DNA of 64,000 nt from Corylus avellana. Lineage: Eukaryota > Streptophyta > Magnoliopsida > Fagales > Betulaceae. The notes under the pieces were generated by a model. It was not told where the DNA came from. It made no database searches and saw only the letters and a list, made by a program, of their open reading frames with translations. The DNA lies in the NCBI RefSeq assembly GCF_901000735.1, contig NC_081545.1, positions 26,999,513 to 27,063,512 on the forward strand. The letters are read 5' to 3'. Shown one piece after another: positions 23,701 through 33,729 of the stretch (the stretch's first letter is position 1; every line of letters starts with the position of its first letter). A program made the position numbers and the translations under genes.

Positions 23701-26606
23701 TTGAGTCGCTGTTGGTTAATGGATCAGTGTTTTCTGATCATTTTGGCCAAATCTCCCACCCCCAACGTTTCACCCACTGGAACTAGTTCTTTTTCCAAAT
23801 TCACCCTCAATTCAGTAACAGCTTCAAATATAGCAGCACACAGCATAACTCCATTGCGCTAATTCATGATACCTATTGCATTTGCAGAACTTTCTCTTTT
23901 GAATTATTTTCTTATTTTCAAACTTACATATTGGCACATAGCTATCTTATGTTAGCCCCAGAACACCCCCTCCCCCCAAAAACAACCCCCCCCAAAAAAA
24001 AGAATGCTATAAACGAAAAGATATAATATAATTAGATGTTATACTTATTTTAAAAAATAATTAGATGTTATTTTCCTTTTGTTGACATGCTTTTTGGGGG
24101 AGGCACTGATTTTAATGGATATTTACATATTTCATTCTTGCCAGCTAGCGAAACAAGCAATTTTGCCTCGTGTTCATGGCTTAGCCCTTAAAACGACAGT
24201 TGCTGCGGTATGTATATTTACTTATTTGTTTATTTTGTATTTTTTTTTTCTGTTTAAGTATATTGTTAGGGTGTAGTTGCATATGTTATTAGGGTGTTGT
24301 TGCATATTCATCTTAGATCGTAAGAGATATGTTCTTTCCATTATATATCATATTTTATCAAGGTTGTAGTCTATTGGTATGATTACCTGAAGAAAGAGAC
24401 ATTCTGACCACTATGCTTTGAAGTTCTCTGCTTTTTCTGTATGTAGGCTGTAGGATATTGGCTTAGTTGAAAGTTGATTGCTTGCAAACGGTACTTGTTA
24501 TCCTCCCACAGCCCTTTCCCCTTTGGCTAAGAACATTGCATCTAGCCAGAAACTGTACAGTAATAGACTAGTGGTAATTTCTGTTGTTGTATTGAGATGA
24601 CTAGTTATCATTCAGATTGTGTGCGAGTGTCTCTGTACTTCTTTTTTATTTTTTTTTTTGGGGTAAAAGTCACTCTGCACTCCTCATCATTGGTGCTTGT
24701 TTGGCTTCAGTTATTCTCTTGAATATTGCTGAATTGAGTATTATGGGGACATTCCACAATTGTCCTTTTGGATGAGAAGCTATTTCCATTAAAAACAAAT
24801 TTGAAACTAGGGAAGCAAACATTTGGACCTTAGCATGTTTGGAAACAGTGAAAAGATCACCTGTTTCAAGACTCTCATCTCGCTATTTGTACACCTAAAT
24901 TCTAACTTCTTGATACCTGTAATTCAAGAAGTCCTTCCATGGCATTCAGGAAAAATTTTGGTAAAAAATTAAAAAAATAATACTTACACAAGTTTCTTGT
25001 TTAGAATGGTTATGCTTTGGCTGGTATGCTGCAGCTAGATTCATTAGCAATGTGAACTCATTATGGCACTTGATTCTTGTGATGCCATTTGAATGGAGTA
25101 ATCATGTGTTACATTTTTTTTTTCCTGTGGTTTGGCCAAAATATAAGTCTTTAATCTGAACTTTTGGGTTTGCTTCCATTGGTAGGTGCGAGTCAATGCT
25201 TTGTTATGCTTAGGAGATTTAGTTACCACACTGGATAAACATGCTGTTTTGGAAATCTTGCAAACAATTCAACGTTGTACAGCTGTTGACCATTCTGCTC
25301 CTACCCTTATGTGTACCCTTGGTGTTGCAAACTCAATACTTAAGCAGGTAACAATCCCCAATACCTGACTGTTCTTTTTGAGTCTTCAGCTGATATCCAT
25401 GAGCAGTAGGCAGAAAATTGTTGCATATAACAGCTGATTTTCCTGATGCTCAATTTCTCTTGTTCAGTATGGAGTAGAATTTGTTGCAGAGCATGTCCTT
25501 CCACTACTCATGCCTCTTCTTACGGCTCAACAGTTAAATGTACAGCAGTTTGCTAAATATATGCTCTTTGTCAAGGATATTCTCAGGTACTACTATATTT
25601 GTGCCCTTGCATGTGCTATCATGAGCAAAAGTGACTGATGAGATCACTTGTGGCCTCTTGGTTTTTTGACAGGAAGATAGAAGAAAAACGGGGAGTAACT
25701 GTGACTGACTCTGAAGTGAAACCATCTCCTTCTGTTAATGGGCTTACTTCCCAAGCCCCGAGCAAAATAAGTGGAACTGTCAAGTCTACAACCAAGAGCA
25801 GCCCGGCATGGGATGAAGATTGGGGTCCATCCGCAAAGGGAACTGCAACTTCCCTCCAAAATTCTAGAAACAATATTCCCTCCATTCATACTGATCTAGG
25901 TTTTCAACCAATTCAAGTAAATTCAGTGCAATCACAATTCTCGACGACACCTGCAGTATCTAGTCAGCAAACAGCTTTGTCATGTCCTCCAGTTGATATT
26001 GAGTGGCCTCCTCGGGCATCTACTGAGGTTACCCCCAAGTTAGGAGACTCTGAGATGCAATTGAATGCAGGAACTTCGTCCACTTCAAGTTTCGATGATA
26101 TATTTGCTGATTGGCCTCCACGGTCTACTGGCTCCGTAAGTGGAGCTAAACCCACCAACAATGGTACGATAGGACAGCCCAATAACAAAAATGGGTCTTA
26201 TCCAATATCGAGTACACCCAACAGTATGAGCTTCCAAATGAACAGCAATAACAGTTGGGCCTTTGACACACTCAATTCTGTTGAGCCAGTACGACAAAAT
26301 CAACTGAATTTAACACAGACTGCAGGTAGTCTGGGAAGTGGGGGTCTTATCGCCCAAAGTTCTATTGGATTTCTGAAACAGAGTCAGGGTATACCAGCTT
26401 CAAGTACTTACACAGATAAGAAATCAACAGATCTTGGATCCATATTTGCTTCCAGCAAGAATGAGCCATCTGCGCTTAGACTTGCTCCGCCTCCATCAAC
26501 TGCCGTTGGTAGAGGAAGAGGAAGAGGAAGGGCGGCCTCTTCAGCCTCTCGGGCTAGTCATGCCAAATCGCAAACTGAACAGCCACCCCTTTTGGATTTG
26601 CTATGA
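12612..26606 (+). CDS. SCYL2: SCY1-like pseudokinase, SCYL2 type (14 exons, 924 aa)
   Basis: Exons: 12612..13103, 13935..14039, 14982..15092, 15889..16071, 17447..17573, 17965..18026, 18155..18241, 18458..18544, 20451..20564, 21067..21195, 24145..24207, 25186..25347, 25468..25586, 25673..26606. All introns are GT-AG, phases agree, and the sum is 2775 nt. The N-terminal third is a kinase fold lacking catalytic residues: HRD is His-Arg-Ala (193-195) and DFG is Gly-Phe-Gly (213-215). A HEAT-like helical region (about 340-615) and a low-complexity tail follow. The tail has two Trp-Pro-Pro-Arg motifs, FDDIF (754-758, an FxDxF adaptor-binding pattern), an RGRGRGR stretch and a final Leu-Leu-Asp-Leu-Leu. 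Homologs (mammalian SCYL2/CVAK104, Arabidopsis SCYL2A/B) act in clathrin-mediated Golgi/endosome trafficking. Length and exon order match the plant family, and no lesion is seen. The introns host several retroelement remnants. Confidence 0.96.
14215..14660 (-). mobile_element. Antisense LINE 3'-end fragments in SCYL2 intron 2
   Basis: Two T-rich starts (TTTTTTGGTAAGTAA near 14221 and TTTTTTTATAAGTAATCG near 14306) mark poly(A) ends of LINE-type elements on the minus strand, one nested in the other. Paired segments such as ACTGCCTAAAGCAGTCAT (about 14449) and ATGCCACCTAAAGCAGTCAT (about 14600) show that the region also contains two diverged copies of the same 3'UTR-like sequence. No ORF. Confidence 0.5.
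15285..15740 (+). mobile_element. TRIM retroelement in SCYL2 intron 3
   Basis: Two diverged direct repeats (about 15285-15436 and 15534-15736) share GTTGCA-GGGTG, AGTCC-ATTGGTTGTGTAT, GGTGGAATT and CCAATTGTAA-type blocks. Immediately after the first repeat is TGGTATTAGAGC (15439-15450), a near match to the primer-binding site complementary to initiator tRNA-Met. Element size, absence of coding sequence and repeats of about 150-200 bp fit a terminal-repeat retrotransposon in miniature. The 5' repeat may be truncated. Confidence 0.65.
19440..20180 (+). mobile_element. TRIM retroelement in SCYL2 intron 8
   Basis: Two diverged direct repeats (about 19440-19630 and 19890-20180) share the blocks AATATAGCATAGTTG, GACTTAAGCTTTTGGGTT and CCAACATGC-ATAT. 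The first is followed by TTGGTATTATAGCCA (19649-19663), close to the plant tRNA-Met primer-binding site. A purine-rich GAGGTGGAG precedes the second repeat as a possible polypurine tract. There is no coding sequence. A diverged copy lies at about 48426-49260 within the duplicated block. Confidence 0.7.
19978..20091 (+). mobile_element. Two LINE-tail micro-insertions with target-site duplications
   Basis: First: a short TGATTTATC-A(n) piece lies between 19-bp direct repeats GAAAGATGTAACWAGTGAG (19978-19996 and 20014-20032). Second: TTACTTACTTATC plus an A run (20055-20075) lies between perfect 16-bp repeats ATATAGCATAGTTGAG (20039-20054 and 20076-20091). Both look like severely 5'-truncated LINE/SINE insertions. 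Copy B shares the first but lacks the second. Confidence 0.7.
21655..21865 (-). mobile_element. LINE reverse-transcriptase zinc-binding (zf-RVT) remnant, antisense
   Basis: The minus-strand translation reads [16 protein letters not shown], then a stop, then a Cys-Cys-Thr-Cys ... Met-Asp-His-Leu-Phe-Leu-His zinc-knuckle-like segment and Ala-Ile-Trp. This is the typical C-terminal zf-RVT domain of plant L1-type retrotransposons. It is a fragment with an in-frame stop, inside SCYL2 intron 10. Confidence 0.75.
22000..23780 (+). mobile_element. Degenerate plant L1-type LINE fragment (ORF1 end plus APE endonuclease region)
   Basis: In SCYL2 intron 10, translations of the plus strand in shifting frames give LINE signatures. 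An ORF1 tail ends near 22760 ([13 protein letters not shown]). An endonuclease start follows (Leu-Ser-Trp-Asn-Val-Arg-Gly, Glu-Ser-Lys-Leu-Glu-Leu), then a [15 protein letters not shown] catalytic segment near 23280. The linker [11 protein letters not shown] occurs at about 23335-23370, and Ile-Glu-Ser-Leu-Leu-Val-Asn-Gly-Ser near 23700. Stops and frameshifts interrupt it, and the reverse transcriptase is missing, so it is dead. Confidence 0.8.
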
Positions 26607-27917
26607 TAAGTGGAGTTGTACTTCATTATATTTTAAGAAGATAAAGTGCAAAGAAAGAAGAGATTGTGGATCAGTCCTTGTAGATCAGCCAATATTCCAT
26701 GCTGTGAGACAGATTTTGTAAAGTGTGTGCGTCAGTCCGTAAAAACACGGCGGGCAAGTTTCGCAGCTCTCCGGGATGGCAAGGTTTGTTATGTAATTGT
26801 TTGTTGTGCTTGGCTTGTAGGTTATTGTTTATTGCAAGTTTTGCAGCTCTCTGGGATCGCAGCTCTTCATAATTTTTCTTTTTTCTTTTTGTATCATTTA
26901 GATGTTGAAAATATACTTCAGGATAGTGTATTCTTCGAAAGAGTCCCAGCTTCAATTACTGGGTTTGGAAATAATAAAGAAAGTTGAAGCTTTATAGGCT
27001 GCTATTCGAACCTCATCTCAAAAGTATGAGGACGTCTATTTTGATTACTTATCTTTGGCTTCTCAAAAGGGGACCGTGAAACATTTAAATCAGGTGTTAG
27101 GGAAAATATGTTTGATATCTCTCCAGTTTTGTTTCATTTCGGTTCAAAGATTTGAGTTTTTAATTTTTAATTTTAAGATCTGAATTTTGATCATGTTTCT
27201 CTCTCTAGTATTTGTGCGAATTTTTAAATAGGAACTTTCTGATTTCCTCTCTCCACGGCTGTGTCCTCCACGTTTGCAACTCCGCCTCCATGGCCATGGA
27301 GGTTGAGCCATGACCGATCTCCCTGTGGAGATCTCCATCCGCCACCAATGGAGGTCAACCTCTGCTTGTGGCTCAACCTACATGACCATGGAGGATCCAA
27401 TCTCCATGGCTGTGGTGGTTAATAAAGAGATTGAGAGAGAGAGGAGGCAGGGGAGAAAGGAGTAGAGAGGAGAGTAGTAGTTGAAAGAGAAAACTGTGGT
27501 GGTTATAAAGAGATTGAGAGAGAGAGAGAGAGGAGGCAGGAGAGAAAGGGGTAGAGAGGAGAGTAGTAGTTAAAAGAGAAAAGAGACAAATTTCTTTTTA
27601 ACTGGGTTGAAAATTTGAAGGAATTCCTCTTAACTCAACCTATAAAACTATTGTGTTTCTTATCACGTGAGAATCACATAATTCGAGAAAATTAATAAAC
27701 ATAATACTCAGTTTTTTCATCTCGGCATTCAAAAAAAAAAAAAAAAAAAAAACCAAAAATAAAGGAAATGCAACATTGATATTCTTTTTAGCAAGGACAG
27801 AATAACTTGAAAAGTAAATCTCATTAATTTCATCTTCTAATTATCTTGTTGAAACCCTAGAGTTCCCATTCCTTATGCTTAAGCTCCATTGCCATCCTTT
27901 TTCGTTCATAATAATCA
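26607..27917. other. Convergent spacer between SCYL2 and the mannanase gene
   Basis: The first ~350 bases are the likely SCYL2 3'UTR; a GCAGCTCTC-GGGAT motif occurs twice there (about 26763 and 26843). The middle holds several CCATGG-centred inverted words (27240-27410) and an 84-bp tandem repeat, and an A-run lies at about 27729-27752. No gene is supported. The two flanking genes end towards each other. Confidence 0.5.
27410..27580. repeat. 84-bp imperfect tandem duplication, GA-rich
   Basis: Two copies of a unit starting CTGTGGTGGTTA (27410 and 27494), each with an AAAGAGATTGAGAGAG core, a GGAGGCAGG block and AGAGTAGTAGTT near the end. The copies differ by small (GA) length changes and a few substitutions. 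Confidence 0.8.
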
Positions 27918-30900
27918 CTAGTCATTTGGTTGGTTATTTCGGTTACTCCTCAATATCTTACTTTCTGAGCTATTTAATGAATGTTGAAGAACTGCCATAT
28001 TCCGAGATTGTTGAGCAATGATAGCCCTTGTAGAAGGGTTTTCGGACAAAACAATCTCATTTCCATCGAAGTACGATTCCATCCCTTTCGCCATGATTTG
28101 CCAAACTAAACCGCCGCCCATTGTTCCTCCATTTTTGGCAAAGTTGTAGATGCTTGTATAAACAGTGTTTAAGAAGGCATTATAACTTGCATCTTTCTTT
28201 GATTTTCCAAATTCGGCGAAAATCAATGGCTTCTTCAAGATGCTTTTCGAGTCTGTCCAATGACTCATCACCCACTTTTGCAGGAATGTCATTCGCGTGT
28301 AATCGCTCTGTCCTGGAAGCCTGTACGTTATCGAAATTTTTAAAATATAAAGAGCATTCACATCTGGCTCAGTAAATTTATTTTTTATTTTAACTACACC
28401 CAGCTCAACAAAAACAAAATCAAGATTTGGTGGGCAGGGCTCACACTCACCAAATATTTCAGCAATTTGGTGAGCAGGATGCAAATAGCATTTTAGACCC
28501 ATTTTAGCATTCTAGCTAGACAAAATTTAGGTTATTTTTGCTAGTCGGATGAGAGTGCTGGTGAATATTTCTGAAAATTTTGAGCTTACCAGACATCAGG
28601 ATATGCATGTATAGTTGCAAAGTCAATCTCTTTAATCATATGATTGGTTATAAAATCTGTTCCAACTTGGAAACCTTGAGGATTGTATTGCTTTCGATCC
28701 TGAATTGAGTCTCCATAGAAACCTTCCATGCCAACTCCCAATAAGTGTATGTTGTCAATGGATTTAACATGGGGAGCCATCTCTTGAACCCATTCCTGTT
28801 TGAATAAATACAATAATTTTACAAGTGCATCTATGTCTATATATATATATATATATATTGCTATAAATTGTTGAGTTAGGGCTCTAATGGCTCACGTTTA
28901 TGGTCTTGCCAGAGAGATCAACTTTGCAGCGTGGTTCATTCATTAGTTCCCAAGCCATAATCATCGGATCATCTTTATATGCAATTCCAGTGATTGTGTT
29001 CATCCTTGTTAGCACTTTCTGTGACAAAACCATAGATATAACAGACAAAAAGAAGGGAAAAACAAAAAAGAGGCAACATGTTAGTGTTAGAATATAATTT
29101 AAATGATTAACTCTACAATTTTTTGTTAGCTTAAATTTTTAAAACAAGTTGTGATTTAATATGGTATCAGAGACAGATGTTATGAGTACAAACCCTAACT
29201 CTCTAATTTAACCTCTATTTCAGTTAAAAATTTCACTTGTTGAGCCTTACTTGCTGAGTGGAAATTTGAGCCTTATTAGAATATAATTTAAACGATTAAG
29301 TCTACCATTTTCTATCAGCTAATAAAGCTTTTGAGACAAGTTGCGGTTTACCGGTTTAGCATTTATTTCTATGTAAATGATATCCGAAGAAAGCAGCTTT
29401 CCTAAAATATTTACCTTCACATGGTTCTTGTAGTGCCCTTTCACGACTGCATTTGTGTAAAAATCGTCATCACCATTGACTGCCACGCCAGCACTTCTAG
29501 CCCATTTCACGTACTGAGGTCTTCCTCCATAGTCTTGGTAATTGTTACTCAAAGCCAAAATTAAACGAACTCCATACTTTCTTGCCTCCGAGATCACAAA
29601 ATCAAGTCCCTGAGAATCGCTAAAAGTAATAATAAGCATTTCAAAGAAGCTACAAATCAATGCATTATGCGTGCCACTTATCTCACTCCCAAGTGGTTTG
29701 GGATTCGAATCCCGCAATGAAAACGCTTGGAATTAGGCTTGAGCAAATTTACCGCTTATCGACTTTCGACTGCCTACCAACCAATAGCCGACCGACTTCT
29801 ACCGACACCGATTAACCAATGAGCGGCAGGCGAAACTCTTTTTTTTTTTTTTTTTTCCCGACAAATTCAATTCGGTAGGCGAAATAAAATTTGTTAACCG
29901 AACTGACTTTACTGATCGACTTCGTCGATAATTTTCAATTTTTTTCACATACCGACTTGACCGAACCGACCGCCTATGAGTGTCGGGACTAAAATTTGGC
30001 AGAATAAGTCGGTAAAATTTCCGACTTTACTAACATTTTGATAAAACAAAAATTTTTCTATCGACATCAACCGACGCCCAGCATGGCTTGGAATTATTCC
30101 CATTTCACCGGCTAAGTGTCCACTAGTGCTTTCAGTAAAGTTGAGTATGGTTGAAACCGACTTGAGGGAGCGTTTGCAATCTCCCCGTTTAAATTCTTTC
30201 TGTCATTGATTCTTAGTGAGTAAGTACTGCTATAGATGGTCATGCTCAAGTAGGAAGCCACTCCTGTCGCCCCTGCGTCCTATCCTCTTGGACAGAATTC
30301 TCTTCCAAACTGAATTAGAGGAACTTCTTCCATCCCAATTTATAAAAATGACATGTGTTCTCTTTTTTTTTTTTTGACATGTCCGCACAAGAGGGCGGAG
30401 GGAGATTTGAACTAGTATCTTTTTTGTTATTAACATGTGAAATGCACATGAGTTTTTAGAAAGATTAATTCAAACTTTGTCCCTGCTATTAAAAAAATAT
30501 ATACATCTCACATGTTCAAAAGACACATGTCATTTTGATAGATTGAGTTTGAAGAGATTCCTTCAATCCAGTTTGGAAGAAAACTCTCTAATATTATTTT
30601 TGAATAGAAAAAAAGAAAGAAGAAAGTAGAGAGAAGTGATATAACCTGAAAGATGTGCTCATCATAAACGCCCGGAGATATTTGGAGAGCTCGGTAACCT
30701 CCGTCTCTAAATGCCCATGTCCGGCAGACGGTGAGCCCAGCGGCGGAAGCCTCGCGAAGCACACTCGATATTTTGTACCTTTGGCTTGGCTCTGAAGCAA
30801 CAACCATCATCCAATACGAGTTAAAGCCATTGAAGAGGAATGGAGATCCATTTAGTGCAAAATGGGCGTCTCTTGCTTGAATGAATCCTGAAACTGCGCC

Positions 30901-31023
30901 TGCAGGGACGCCAGCTTCACAAACAACGGCCATAAGGAGGATAATTAACACCCCACAAATATACTTCATTTTCCCATTAATGCATGCCATTATTTTGTAC
31001 ATGTTTTGATGCTTTTCCTTCAT
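27918..31023 (-). CDS. Mannan endo-1,4-beta-mannosidase, GH5 (five exons, intact, copy A)
   Basis: Exons in transcription order: 31023..30646, 29609..29415, 29018..28896, 28795..28590, 28320..27918; all GT-AG, 1305 nt, 434 residues. A signal peptide is clear ([10 protein letters not shown] core ending Cys-Glu-Ala). Mature GH5 clan-A motifs follow: [14 protein letters not shown] with the acid/base Glu219, His-Ala-Tyr-Pro-Asp-Val-Trp, and Phe-Ala-Glu-Phe-Gly-Lys-Ser with the nucleophile Glu337. The enzyme cuts beta-1,4 bonds in wall and seed mannans in the apoplast. The first ATG lies only about 20 bases from a TATATATA box (31043-31053), so translation probably begins at one of the later in-frame Met codons (31002, 30990 or 30969); 30969 gives the most typical signal peptide. 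A broken copy lies at 50510-53442. Confidence 0.93.
29650..29725. mobile_element. tRNA-derived SINE-like fragment in mannanase intron 1
   Basis: Contains CCACTTATCTCACTCCCAAG and GGGATTCGAATCCC, the latter an RNA polymerase III B-box-like sequence. Copy B has a longer version (about 52045-52115) that includes an A-box-like AATGGTCTAGTG, so copy A lost about 55 bp here or is 5'-truncated. Confidence 0.45.
29735..30085. mobile_element. hAT-like MITE with GCTTGGAATT direct repeats, copy A
   Basis: A 351-bp element in mannanase intron 1 lies between 10-bp direct repeats GCTTGGAATT (29725-29734 and 30086-30095); 8 of these bases would be a hAT-type target-site duplication. The left end starts AGGCTTGAGCAAATTTACCG. 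Both flanks are packed with ACCGAC/GTCGGT words. There is no ORF. The copy-B counterpart is 52131-52481 with the same repeats. Confidence 0.6.
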
Positions 31024-31042
31024 AATTTCTGTTGGTTTCTTC

Positions 31043-31054
31043 GTATATATATAG

Positions 31055-31088
<34 letters not shown>
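31043..31088 (-). promoter_or_regulatory. TATA box and adjoining (GA)n tract of mannanase copy A
   Basis: On the minus strand TATATATA lies at about 31043-31053, directly downstream of a pure CT (GA on the plus strand) repeat at about 31054-31088. GA/CT repeats close to the core promoter are common in plant genes. Copy B has the same arrangement at about 53462-53505. Confidence 0.5.
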
Positions 31089-31090
<2 letters not shown>

Positions 31091-31224
31091 AGGAATTGGT
31101 GAAGATATTATGAGATGTAACCGAAATTTCTGACTATAAGCGTTAAAAAATTGACTGAATGGTTGCAATTAATTTGTTGTGGGGTAGTTTTTGATGATAT
31201 ACATGGACCCTCACAATTTGGTAC

Positions 31225-31385
31225 TAGCAATGCTAGTATGTTACGGTTTTTTGTAGTGTTTTCTTAGTGTTTTTTCGGTCTAAAGTGAATAATATTGTTT
31301 TCTATTTTTTTTAATAAAATAATATTCAGGTAAGATTAGAAGAACACTAAGAAAATATTAAGAAGAATGATAGTATTTTTCATTT
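31225..31385. mobile_element. Small MITE upstream of mannanase, copy A
   Basis: An inverted-repeat element: left GCTAGTATG-TACGG and TTTTCTTAGTGTTTTTTCG, right in reverse AAAATACTATCATTC and TTTTCTTAGTGTTCTTC. The middle is AT-rich. Copy B has the counterpart at about 53645-53805. Boundaries are approximate. Confidence 0.5.
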
Positions 31386-33521
31386 GGTAGATACGGTGTT
31401 AGAATAAATTCCATATTAACTCTGATTTAGTTTGCTTCTAAGTCTTTTATAAATACCACGTATTCTCTTACATTTTATATATTTTTACATGGGGTTGTGG
31501 GAATACCTCCAGTTTCCTCTCCTACAATTAAATGTTTGATTTCTATCTGTTTGATACTTGTAAGTTGTTGTTGTAGTTGTACCATGCGTTTTTCATGTGG
31601 AGGTGTGGCAGCTCTAACGCAAGATTGGATGAAAGTCTTCCACTAATATTACACAGACAATGCATGAAATTGGCATGCGCGCACCAATTGAATATATATA
31701 TGGAACTCCATATGAGGGTGGAAGTATATGCCTCCTTCAAACTACTTCTCAATTGATAATAATTTCTTTTAAAATTTTCAATTACGACAATATTCTTCTA
31801 AACTACCAAAAAATTGATAATATTTCCTCAAAGCCAGCAAAAAAATAAAAAATGTCCATAATTTTTTTTTCTTCAATAAGATAAAAATATTCTAATAAAT
31901 TTGAAAAAAAAAAGATTTTTTTTTTTTTAAATTTACACCATTTTTTTAAAAAATATTTCTATTTTATTAAGGCATTTTATTCATTGAAGGAATATATATT
32001 GACAAATTTTAATAGTTTAAAGGAGACATTATCTCAATTAAAAATTTGAAAAATACATTATTAATTAAATAGTAATTTGAAGGAGAATATGTAGGCTTTT
32101 TCCTGTATATATTCTATATTTATACGAATTAACCTTATCCTTACACATAAAAGTAACACATTCAATTATCACTTTTTTTTTTTTTTTTTTTTTGAAACCG
32201 ATAGTGGAGATGGACGTCATGCAAGAATAAAAAGCATGGTTTCAGTTAATGATGAATGATAGCTTGGGTGGTGTAAATTTGAGAGCAAGTAAGCTTGTGA
32301 AGAAGCTTAGCTGCAAAACTCTCTCTCATTATTAATTTCCTTTTGTCTTTCTAACTTTACTCCTACCAGAATAATTGATCCGATCCCCATTACAAACACT
32401 ACATAGGTGATAGGTTAGAGTATGAATTTATGATTCAAGATCCACCAATAAAAATACAGTTTTCACACCCATGGCAGAGCCACCCCAGGGGTGGTTTTCC
32501 AACCACCACTTAATTTCTTTCTCTTAGTTTTTATTATTATTTTTTTAATTATATCAATTTAATTCATCTTTCCAAACATATTTTTCCATTTTGTTTTATA
32601 AATCATCCAAACATAATTTCTAAATTATTTGTTCTTGGCATTCTCAATTTTAAATAAAGTATAGAATAATATAAAACAACATAAAAAATCGCACACCCCA
32701 ATATATGTTTAATAGATAACTCAAGAAACCTCTTACAGGTTGCATATCCTATTAGCAGTATTTGGAAATATATTGGTTAGGACATAGTCAAGCTACATTT
32801 CTGATTGTTTTTTTTATATGACGGGAAACCCTCCAAAATAAGGTCTTTTCGTATACCCACCCATGAAAGATAAATTATGAATTCGTGTAACGCACTCATA
32901 CCACACGACTTAGTTAAATTAGGGATGTAGTCCCAAAAAATTGCTTGCACTCAAGCAAAATATAAACTTTAAACATGATGGTTATGCCACCAAAGTCCAA
33001 GACCTAAGTTACCTTTATGAAATTTTCAAGGGCTTTGGCACTGACTTTACATAGATGTGTACAAAGTTGAACTCTTGTTGTGAAAACTCCATGATGCTTT
33101 TCTACAATGCTGCCTATATGACATAAAGTGTGATGATCAACTTTGAAAAAAAAGGGAAACCGGTCAACAAGTATCATCAGATAATCGTACGATGCACAAA
33201 AGAATGATTATTGCAACATTAAAAAAAAACATGTTTCTTAACAGAGAAAACACCCAGCCAAGTGCCAAACAGAAGAGAACATGCCAAACATGACCATTTT
33301 AAATGAGAATTAGTCACATGATAGACCGGCCGGATTCTTTCAGTGCATCTCAGTATTAAGAACAAAAATGAGTACAATGGATTCGGCACCAAATTATTCC
33401 AAGTAACAAGTGCATGAAATCATGAATAATTGGTGATGACTAAATCAACAGACTTGCCTTGAGTTATTAAAACATGCACTCCATTTGACCAAAATGCAAG
33501 GTTATGATGCCTATTGTAAGT

Positions 33522-33729
33522 TGTAACGACCCAGTAAAAAGTGTTAGTCATATTTGTGTTATTACCCTAAAAGAATTAATCAATTTGAAGTTTATCTAAA
33601 ATTCATTATAAAGCTCAGTTTCTTCTAATAACTAGACAATATGGAACTTAGCACTTTTAACTATCTTTATAAACTACTTACTCTATGTAAGCTAATTCTC
33701 ATCTTTCCAATATGGGTTCTGGTGTTACA
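33522..33729. mobile_element. Small solo LTR-like element, copy A
   Basis: Starts TGTAACGACCCA and ends GGTGTTACA, the inverted TG..CA termini of an LTR, with the target duplication CCTAT at 33510-33514 and 33730-33734. On the left a TGTAAGT stutter separates the target repeat from the element. The cleaner copy-B counterpart is 55929-56138. Confidence 0.6.

Noticed and set aside
27918..28502. 194-codon ORF starting Met-Gly-Leu-Lys-Cys-Tyr-Leu-His as an independent gene
   Set aside because: Its first ~60 codons are intron 4 of the mannanase; the acceptor CGTACAG at 28321-28322 gives the correct exon-5 start, and only the rest matches GH5.
29680..29710. tRNA gene suggested by the B-box-like GGGATTCGAATCCC
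   Set aside because: No acceptor stem, anticodon loop or full cloverleaf can be formed; it fits a tRNA-derived SINE fragment.
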